Part shown: one piece after another, positions 58,343-64,000 of the stretch | Numbering within the stretch: the stretch's first letter is position 1 | How the letters are laid out: each line of letters starts with the position of its first letter | From: Hyphomonas sp. Mor2 | GTDB lineage: Bacteria > Pseudomonadota > Alphaproteobacteria > Caulobacterales > Hyphomonadaceae | Assembly (NCBI RefSeq): GCF_001854405.1 | Contig: NZ_CP017718.1 | Span: 1,178,001-1,242,000, forward strand | Length of the DNA stretch: 64,000 nt | Direction: 5' to 3' | Made by a program: the position numbers and the translations under genes | The notes under the pieces: model-generated | What the model was told of the DNA's origin: nothing | Seen by the model: the letters and a program-made list of their open reading frames with translations, nothing else | The model's database searches: none

Positions 58343-58644
58343 TGACCGAACCTGCACCGCAGACTGAAACGGACGCCGCAGCGATCCTGCAGGCCCAGAA
58401 ACGCCGGAACGTCTGGCTCGCCTGGGCGCTGGTGGCATTCGTGGTGATTGTCGGAGTCTCGACGGCCCTCCGGATCCAGCAGGCTGATTTCAGTGGCGGT
58501 GACCGGCTCTATTTCTCCGGCTATCTGGACGAAGCAGAAAAGGATCAGCGCGACCGGGAAGCGGTGGAACGCGCCCGCGCAGCTGAGGCTGAAGCTGAAG
58601 CACTGACGCGTGAGGCGGCTTCAGAGGAGACAACCGATGAATAA
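58342..58644 (+). CDS. small single-pass membrane protein (CoxF-like) in the oxidase operon
   Basis: 100 residues. A hydrophilic N-terminus, one membrane helix (about 27-45; VWLAWALVAFVVIVGVSTAL) and a charged, Ala/Glu-rich C-terminal coiled-coil (AVERARAAEAEAEAL). Its position between ctaB and ctaG matches the small CoxF-type proteins of other alphaproteobacteria, which are membrane-bound and of uncertain role; this match rests on position and topology, not strong sequence identity. ATG at 58342 (or 58339) follows GGAGG, and it overlaps ctaG by 8 bases. Confidence 0.7.
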   Translation: MTEPAPQTETDAAAILQAQKRRNVWLAWALVAFVVIVGVSTALRIQQADFSGGDRLYFSGYLDEAEKDQRDREAVERARAAEAEAEALTREAASEETTDE

Positions 58645-59185
58645 TGGTCGCGTAGCTATTCTGGCGACCGGCGCCGCGGTCTTTATGCTGGGCCTCGCCT
58701 TTGCCTCCAAGCCGCTTTACGACACGTTTTGCCGGGTGACAGGCTTCGGCGGCACGACGCGCATTGCGGAAAGCGCCCCGGATCGGATTAGCGATCGCGA
58801 GATCACGGTCCGGTTCGACGCCAATGTCGCCAATGCGCCGCTCAAGTTCAGAGCCGAACAAAACGCTTTGCCCGTGCAGGTCGGCGCGCACAATCTTGCC
58901 TTCTATGAAGTGACGAACACATCGGTCAGCGATGTCAGCGTGATCGCCAGCTACAATGTCACGCCGCACAAGACCGGACGCTATTTCAGCAAGCTGGAAT
59001 GTTTCTGCTTTGAAGAGCGAATCATCCGGGCGGGCGAGACCAAGAAACTGCCCGTGATCTTCTTTATTGATCCGGCAATCGACGAGGAGCGCAATGTTGC
59101 GGACGTTCGAACCATCACCTTGTCCTATACATTTTTCCAATCGGACGATTTCCAGGGTGCGGCGAAAACAGCATCTCTCGATTGA
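58637..59185 (+). CDS. ctaG: cytochrome oxidase assembly factor CtaG (Cox11)
   Basis: 182 residues. Inserts CuB into oxidase subunit I. One N-terminal membrane helix (about 8-26), then a periplasmic immunoglobulin-like domain with the copper-binding pair in FSKLECFCFEE and the Cox11 features PLYDTFCRVTGFGG and YNVTPHKTGRYF. The start overlaps the preceding small gene by 8 bases. coxC follows 74 bases later. Confidence 0.95.
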   Translation: MNNGRVAILATGAAVFMLGLAFASKPLYDTFCRVTGFGGTTRIAESAPDRISDREITVRFDANVANAPLKFRAEQNALPVQVGAHNLAFYEVTNTSVSDVSVIASYNVTPHKTGRYFSKLECFCFEERIIRAGETKKLPVIFFIDPAIDEERNVADVRTITLSYTFFQSDDFQGAAKTASLD

Positions 59186-59259
59186 CCTATTGCAGAAACG
59201 GCGCGCAACGGTCTAAAAGCGCCGAGAATTGAAACAATTGCCACAAGGGATTCCCTCTC

Positions 59260-60126
59260 ATGGCCGAAGACGTCAAACACGACTATCACCTTGTAAACCC
59301 ATCGCCCTGGCCGCTGATCGGCTCGATTGCGTTGCTTACGCTCGCCATTGGTGGCGTGATGTACATGAAAGGCCTGTTTGGTGTCGAAGCCGGACAGCTC
59401 TGGACCCTGGCGCCAGGTTTCCTGATGGTCATCTGGGTGATGACCGGCTGGTGGCGTGAAGTCATCAAGGAAGGCCGCACCGGCGACCACACACCTGTCG
59501 TCGAGATTGGCCTCAAATACGGCATGGTCCTGTTCATCGTGTCGGAGATCATGTTTTTCGCCGCATGGTTCTGGAGCTTCTTTGAGCTGGCCATCTTCTA
59601 TCCAGCCCGGGTCGGCGAGACGTTTGATGCGACCAGCCCCGTCTGGGAAGGCCTGAACGCCTTTGCGCAGTGGCCGCCGACAGGTGTGACCACATTTGAC
59701 CCGTTCCACTTGCCACTGATCAACACGTTGATCCTGTTGCTTTCAGGCACGACCGTCACCGCGGCGCACCATGCCCTGCAGCACGACAAGATGGACAATG
59801 CCAAGTTCATGCTGTTGCTGACCATTATCCTCGGGATCGCGTTCACCTGCCTGCAGGTTTACGAATATTCCGAAGCTCAGTTCACCTTTGACGGCACTCT
59901 TTATGGCTCAGCCTTCTTTATGGCGACTGGCTTCCACGGGGCTCACGTGGTCATCGGGACGATTTTCCTGACCGTTTGTCTGGTCCGCCTCTACGCCAAT
60001 AACATGACCGCCAAGAAACATCTCGGCTTCGAATTCGCGGCCTGGTACTGGCATTTCGTGGACGTGGTCTGGCTGTTCCTGTTCGCTTTCGTTTACGTGC
60101 TACCGCACCTGGTGCTGGGACACTAA
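59260..60126 (+). CDS. coxC: cytochrome c oxidase subunit III
   Basis: 288 residues with about seven membrane helices. Stabilises the oxidase and aids proton uptake. Conserved stretches include PWPLIGSIALLTLAIGGVMY, MVLFIVSEIMFFAAWFWSFF, TTVTAAHHALQ, GSAFFMATGFHGAHVVIGT and AAWYWHFVDVVWLFLFAFVY. DUF983 follows after 4 bases. Confidence 0.97.
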   Translation: MAEDVKHDYHLVNPSPWPLIGSIALLTLAIGGVMYMKGLFGVEAGQLWTLAPGFLMVIWVMTGWWREVIKEGRTGDHTPVVEIGLKYGMVLFIVSEIMFFAAWFWSFFELAIFYPARVGETFDATSPVWEGLNAFAQWPPTGVTTFDPFHLPLINTLILLLSGTTVTAAHHALQHDKMDNAKFMLLLTIILGIAFTCLQVYEYSEAQFTFDGTLYGSAFFMATGFHGAHVVIGTIFLTVCLVRLYANNMTAKKHLGFEFAAWYWHFVDVVWLFLFAFVYVLPHLVLGH

Positions 60127-60130
60127 GGCG

Positions 60131-60511
60131 ATGCCAAAGGAGGTCTCGCCGATATCGGCAGGCCTCGGCTGCCGATGCCCCAAGTGCGGGGAAGGGCCTG
60201 TCTTCAACTCCTATCTCGGGTTCGCGCCGTCTTGTTCAGCTTGCGGCGCGGATTTCAGTAAAGCCGATTCCGGCGATGGCCCCGCTTTCTTCGTCATGTT
60301 TCTGGTCGGCATTCTGGTGACGCCGCCTGTTTTGCTGGTCCAAATCATGTTTGATCCGCCGGTCTGGGTGCACATCGTGGTCTGGACGCCTGTAATCATT
60401 GGCCTCAGCGTCTGGTTGCTGCGTCCGTTCAAGTCGCTCCTGTTTGCCTTGCAATGGAAGAACCACGCGGAAGAAGCGCAGTGGGAATCGACCGGGACGC
60501 ACGGGAAATGA
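60131..60511 (+). CDS. DUF983 membrane protein
   Basis: 126 residues. Two zinc-ribbon-like CxxC pairs at the N-terminus (CRCPKCGEGPVF, CSACGADFS) are followed by two membrane helices (about 52-72 and 78-98). DUF983 genes commonly sit in cytochrome oxidase operons, suggesting an assembly role, but the function is unknown. It overlaps the SURF1 gene by 4 bases (ATGA). Confidence 0.88.
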   Translation: MPKEVSPISAGLGCRCPKCGEGPVFNSYLGFAPSCSACGADFSKADSGDGPAFFVMFLVGILVTPPVLLVQIMFDPPVWVHIVVWTPVIIGLSVWLLRPFKSLLFALQWKNHAEEAQWESTGTHGK

Positions 60512-61197
60512 CGTTCCGTCCGATGCCGGTCCTGACCGGATTGAGTGTCATCAGTCTGGCCATCCTGCTCCTGCTGGGATCCTGGCAGTATCAGCGCTAT
60601 TCAGAGAAGATGGCGGCGCCGGTCCAGGAACAAGTCGACGCGGCGGTGACGCGGCTCACCCTGGAGATTGATCACGATCATCCGGGAAACGTCCAACAGG
60701 TTTACGGGTTTGCGGACAGTGAACCGCTCTGGAGGCGGTATGCGCCTGGAAATGTCGCAGAGAGCGGTGAACCGGTCCTGATCATGATCGAAGCGACAGG
60801 CGGCGCGCAGCCGCTTGCGACGCCCTTATCAAACTTACCCGCCACGATCGCCTATGATGGCATCCTCGCGCGCAAGCAGGCGAGTGGCAGCGCGTTCAAC
60901 GCTCAGGATAACCCCGACGCAGATCAGTGGTATTCGCTCTCACCGGACCGCATTTGGGCTCATCTCGGCCTGGAAGGAGCGCCGCTCGTCGCTGAACCGG
61001 TCATTATGACGGTCAGAAACGCGGCCGACCTCAGCCAATCGCGCCTGACCCCTAATCCTTACGCCTATGCCAAGCCGCTCGACCCGCTGCCGCCGGAGCG
61101 CCATTTTGGCTATGCTCTGACCTGGTGGGGGATGGCTTTGGGACTCATAGGCGTGTATGTGGCGCTGCATCGCGCACGCGGAAGATTGAAATTCTAG
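60508..61197 (+). CDS. surf1: SURF1 oxidase assembly protein
   Basis: 229 residues with an N-terminal membrane helix (about 10-24) followed by the family motif GSWQYQRYSEK, a periplasmic domain, and a C-terminal helix beginning ERHFGYALTWWGMALGLIGV. SURF1 helps insert haem a into subunit I. Divergent in the middle but the two ends are typical. It is the last assembly gene of the operon before thrC, 15 bases away. Confidence 0.88.
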   Translation: MTFRPMPVLTGLSVISLAILLLLGSWQYQRYSEKMAAPVQEQVDAAVTRLTLEIDHDHPGNVQQVYGFADSEPLWRRYAPGNVAESGEPVLIMIEATGGAQPLATPLSNLPATIAYDGILARKQASGSAFNAQDNPDADQWYSLSPDRIWAHLGLEGAPLVAEPVIMTVRNAADLSQSRLTPNPYAYAKPLDPLPPERHFGYALTWWGMALGLIGVYVALHRARGRLKF

Positions 61198-61212
61198 TAG
61201 AGGCCAATCGCC

Positions 61213-62601
61213 ATGAAATACGTTTCGACCCGAGGCCAGTCCGCTCCCGTGGACTTTGTCGATGCCTGTATGCGCGGCCTCGCGCCCGATGGTGGCCTCT
61301 ACATTCCGGAGGCCTGGCCGCAGATTGAGCCTGCCAAGCCCAATGAAACCTATGTGGACGTTGCGACCCGCATCCTCGGAACCTTTGCCGGCGACTCCCT
61401 CAGCGAAGCAGATGTGCGCGGCCTTTGCGAGCGGGCTTACGAGACATTTTCCCATCACAGTGTCACCCCGCTTTCGCAGAGTGGGCCGAACACATATGTC
61501 ATGGAACTGCATCACGGACCGACGCTGGCCTTCAAGGACGTGGCGATGCAATTCATCGGTCAGCTTTACGATCTTGTCTTGTCTCGCCGCGGGGAGCGCA
61601 TGAGCGTGGTGTGCGCGACCTCAGGTGATACAGGCGGGGCCGCCGCCGCCGCGTTTGCCGGAGCAGGCGCGGTCGATCTCTATATCCTGCACCCGCATGA
61701 GCGGGTCTCGCCGGTACAGCGGCTGTTCATGACGACAACCGGGGCGGACAATGTCCACAACCTCGCTGTTGAAGGCGATTTCGACGATTGCCAGGCTCTC
61801 GTGAAAGCGATGTTCGCGGATAAGGAATTTGCCAACGAGGTCAGCCTGTCGGGGGTCAATTCGATCAACTGGGCCCGCATTGCGGCGCAAGCGGTTTACT
61901 ATGCGACGGCGCAAGCTGCGATCGGACCAGACCGTCCGATACGGTTTGTCGTGCCAAGTGGAAATATGGGGGACGCCTTTGCTGGCTATGTCGCCGCCCG
62001 GTGCGGCCTGCTGGCGGGATTTGAACTGGTCTGCGCGGTCAATGAGAACAAAACGCTGGCAACCCTTCTGGAAGAGGGCGTGATGCAACGCGAGCAGGCT
62101 GTTGCGACGCCGAGCCCGGCCATGGACATCTCCGTCCCGAGCAATTTTGAGCGTCTCTTCTTTGAAGTTGCCGGGCGCGATGGCGACGTGGTGCGACGGA
62201 CTTATGAGCAGTATCGTCAATCGAGTTCCGCGATTTTGCCCGATTCAGTTCGCGGCCCGTTAGGATGTACCGGCTTTACTTCAAACGTGATCAGCAATGG
62301 AGACACCCTGGCTGAAATGCGGACGTTCAAGGATCAGACCGGCGCACTTATCTGCCCGCACACAGCTGTGGGTACGGCAGCAAACCGTCGCCTGTCAGAG
62401 ACCGACGCGACGACCGTGATCCTGTCCACCGCGCATGCCGCCAAGTTTCCGGAGACGGTGCTGGAGGCAACCGGAGAGGACGCGCCTCTGCCAAAACGAT
62501 GTGAACAATTATTGTCGCGCGGCGAGGTATACGAGTGCGTCCCGAATGATCCAAAATTGATCAAGGATCAGATCCGCGGACATATGACCGCTGAGGCGTA
62601 A
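61213..62601 (+). CDS. thrC: threonine synthase
   Basis: 462 residues. A PLP enzyme converting O-phosphohomoserine to threonine. The PLP lysine is in HHGPTLAFKDVAMQF; the phosphate-binding and family motifs CATSGDTGGAAAAAF, GVNSINWARIAAQAVYY and VPSGNMGDAFAGY are intact. SURF1-thrC adjacency downstream of cox genes is a known alphaproteobacterial arrangement. The EAL gene starts 3 bases after its stop. Confidence 0.96.
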   Translation: MKYVSTRGQSAPVDFVDACMRGLAPDGGLYIPEAWPQIEPAKPNETYVDVATRILGTFAGDSLSEADVRGLCERAYETFSHHSVTPLSQSGPNTYVMELHHGPTLAFKDVAMQFIGQLYDLVLSRRGERMSVVCATSGDTGGAAAAAFAGAGAVDLYILHPHERVSPVQRLFMTTTGADNVHNLAVEGDFDDCQALVKAMFADKEFANEVSLSGVNSINWARIAAQAVYYATAQAAIGPDRPIRFVVPSGNMGDAFAGYVAARCGLLAGFELVCAVNENKTLATLLEEGVMQREQAVATPSPAMDISVPSNFERLFFEVAGRDGDVVRRTYEQYRQSSSAILPDSVRGPLGCTGFTSNVISNGDTLAEMRTFKDQTGALICPHTAVGTAANRRLSETDATTVILSTAHAAKFPETVLEATGEDAPLPKRCEQLLSRGEVYECVPNDPKLIKDQIRGHMTAEA

Positions 62602-62604
62602 AAT

Positions 62605-63606
62605 ATGAGCGTACCAATTGGCGAATGGCAGTGGAACAAAAGCACCCAGCGACTAACTTTGTCGCTGGTGCCGCCATCGCTTGAACGGCTCCTGTCCGGC
62701 GATTGGGCGCTCGACGATCTCAGCAATGTGTTAGATGGCCTGAGCCGTCAGCGCCTTCGCAACGGGCTGGAAACCCCAAATGGCGATGTCGCGCTGGAAC
62801 TGGTCACGGCAGAGGGTAGTATTGTCCATCTCGCGGGCGGCGCCGTAGATGATTACTGGTCACGCGGCGTGATCCTCTCCGTTGGCGAAGCCACGGGCGA
62901 AGCCGAAGACTCCGTGGTTGAGCTGCTTCCTCATTTTCAGCCTATTCTCTGCCTTCGCAGTCACCGGGTCGAGGGCTTCGAAGCCCTGGCGCGTTGGGAA
63001 GGGCAGGAAGGCGGGCACACGCCCGTCGGCGATACGCAAGGACTGGCGTCCTCGATGCTGATCCACGCGGCTGAGTCCCTGGTCAGCTTTCGCAAGGTGG
63101 CCCGCAATCCGAATCTGTTTGTCCAGGTCAATATTACCAGCCTCGATCTCGAGGATGGAGAATTGGTGGATCTGATCTCCGCGCTGCAGAGTGGGCACAG
63201 GCTGGCGCCGGGCTCGATCCGTCTGGAACTGACGGAACAGGATGCGCTGCGCGATACGCAGCAGACGCTGAACAGGCTGCATGACCTGAAGGCCGCCGGC
63301 GCAGGTATTGTGCTCGATGATTTTGGCTCAGGTCATTCCTCTTTCCAATGGTTGGCGGATCTGCCTGCAGACGCGTTGAAAGTGGATGCGTCGCTGATCA
63401 AGCAGCTCAGCAATCCTCGGGTCGAGACGATTCTCGAAGCCCTGACATTGATGGCTCGCCGTCTCGGCATGACCTCCACGGCAGAAGGCGTGGAAGACAA
63501 GGCGATGATGCCGCTTCTGCGCACACTGGGCTTTGATCATGCGCAAGGATTTGCGCTTGGTCGACCGATGTCGGCGAACAAGGCCGAAGCCTTTCTAAAC
63601 GCCTAG
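62605..63606 (+). CDS. EAL-domain c-di-GMP phosphodiesterase
   Basis: 333 residues. An EAL domain from about residue 105 hydrolyses cyclic di-GMP. The expected metal and catalytic residues all appear: EAL in VEGFEALARWE, Asn in VQVNITSLD, Glu in LELTEQDA, DD in VLDDFGSGHSS, Lys in ALKVDASLI, Glu in STAEGVEDK and Gln in HAQGFALGRP. So it looks catalytically competent. The first ~100 residues are not a recognised sensor domain (perhaps PAS-like, GEWQWNKSTQRLTLS). It lies 3 bases after thrC and overlaps the convergent P450 gene by 12. Confidence 0.9.
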   Translation: MSVPIGEWQWNKSTQRLTLSLVPPSLERLLSGDWALDDLSNVLDGLSRQRLRNGLETPNGDVALELVTAEGSIVHLAGGAVDDYWSRGVILSVGEATGEAEDSVVELLPHFQPILCLRSHRVEGFEALARWEGQEGGHTPVGDTQGLASSMLIHAAESLVSFRKVARNPNLFVQVNITSLDLEDGELVDLISALQSGHRLAPGSIRLELTEQDALRDTQQTLNRLHDLKAAGAGIVLDDFGSGHSSFQWLADLPADALKVDASLIKQLSNPRVETILEALTLMARRLGMTSTAEGVEDKAMMPLLRTLGFDHAQGFALGRPMSANKAEAFLNA

Positions 63607-64000
63607 ATCGACTTCCAGCGTCGAGATCGCGTGCACGAAGTTGCTTGGCGCGAGCGAACTCTTTCCGGTCCAGCGAATGTTCGGGAACCGGCGCAAGATG
63701 TTCTGGTAAGCCGTCTCCAACTGCATGATGGCAACACGTTTGCCGAGGCAGACATGCGGACCATTGCCAAAGGCGAGGTGCTCATTGGCGTTTACGCGTT
63801 CAATATCAAAGGCGTTCGGATTCTCGAACTTAGCCGGATCACGATTAGCGGCGGCGTAATACATCACGACCTTGTCGCCTTCGCTGAGCGCCTGTCCACC
63901 AAGCGTGGTCGACTTGGTCACGGTTCGGCGCATATAGGTGACCGGGCTCACCATTCGGATCGCTTCATTCACGAAATTCTTGAACAGGTCAGGATTGGCG
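63595..64000 (-). CDS. cytochrome P450, 3' end only
   Basis: C-terminal 134 residues of a P450, running off the right edge. The K-helix ExxR is visible in NFVNEAIRMVSPV, the PxxF-type region in NANEHL, and the haem-ligand loop as FGNGPHVCLGKRVA with the axial Cys. The end TLEVDLGV is family-typical. Substrate unknown; bacterial P450s oxidise terpenes, steroids or alkanes with a ferredoxin partner. The frame is open to the last base. Confidence 0.92.
   Translation of the reverse strand, partial: ANPDLFKNFVNEAIRMVSPVTYMRRTVTKSTTLGGQALSEGDKVVMYYAAANRDPAKFENPNAFDIERVNANEHLAFGNGPHVCLGKRVAIMQLETAYQNILRRFPNIRWTGKSSLAPSNFVHAISTLEVDLGV

Overview
The window is chromosomal DNA of an alphaproteobacterium. 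The strongest evidence is gene order and gene type: dusB-ntrB-ntrC-ntrY-ntrX-trkA followed by hfq-hflX, a fused ispDF, lipA next to a COQ10/RatA-type gene, the aa3 oxidase operon coxB-coxA-ctaB-ctaG-coxC-DUF983-surf1-thrC, and rlpA-dac-tmk-holB-tatD. An outer-membrane barrel and COQ4/COQ10-type proteins point to a Gram-negative ubiquinone-using aerobe. A Caulobacterales/Hyphomonadaceae-like lineage is my best guess, but that is inference only.

Layout. 1-5.8 kb is accessory: a truncated MscS channel gene, a secreted NTF2-like protein, then a VirD4/TraG coupling protein, a ribbon-helix-helix protein and a tyrosine integrase lying next to tRNA-Ser(UGA). This looks like the integrase-proximal end of an integrated conjugative element whose trb genes are missing here. 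6.1-11.8 kb carries cell-wall and DNA-maintenance genes (rlpA, a PBP5-type carboxypeptidase, tmk, holB, a TatD nuclease, an MBL hydrolase). 11.8-14.9 kb holds an acyl-CoA/acyl-ACP ligase, lipA and a COQ10-like gene. 15-20.6 kb is a mixed block: a beta-barrel, mnmA, a LytS/LytTR two-component pair flanked by related 24-base elements, and a TauD-like dioxygenase.

20.6-32.6 kb is the classic nitrogen/redox control block: a CinA-type amidase and ispDF on the minus strand, then dusB-ntrBC-ntrYX-trkA-trkH-hfq running left to right with overlapping or tightly spaced genes. NtrC keeps its ATPase and DNA-binding parts but lacks the GAFTGA loop that normally contacts sigma-54. 32.6-39 kb is protein quality control (hflX, DUF3088, clpP, clpX, lon) ending in tRNA-Val(UAC). 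39.2-42.5 kb contains a histidine phosphatase, a COQ4-like gene and glnB-glnA, with an NtrC-box-like site upstream of glnB.

42.7-50.5 kb: a small unknown gene, a LuxR solo, mazG, an SMP-30 lactonase, secE-nusG, convergent pgi/pgl, and a separate tuf. 50.6-64 kb: a POT peptide transporter, tldD, a TPR protein, the cytochrome aa3 oxidase operon with its assembly factors, thrC, an EAL phosphodiesterase, and the 3' end of a cytochrome P450 running off the right edge.

Most of the window is ordinary core genome. I see no CRISPR array, rRNA, recognisable toxin-antitoxin or anti-phage system, and no clearly new multi-gene system. The items most worth a second look are the eroded conjugative element with three 12-base repeats at its integrase, the repeats flanking the LytS/LytTR pair, the GAFTGA-less NtrC together with the glnB box, and a perfect palindrome in front of the SMP-30 gene.
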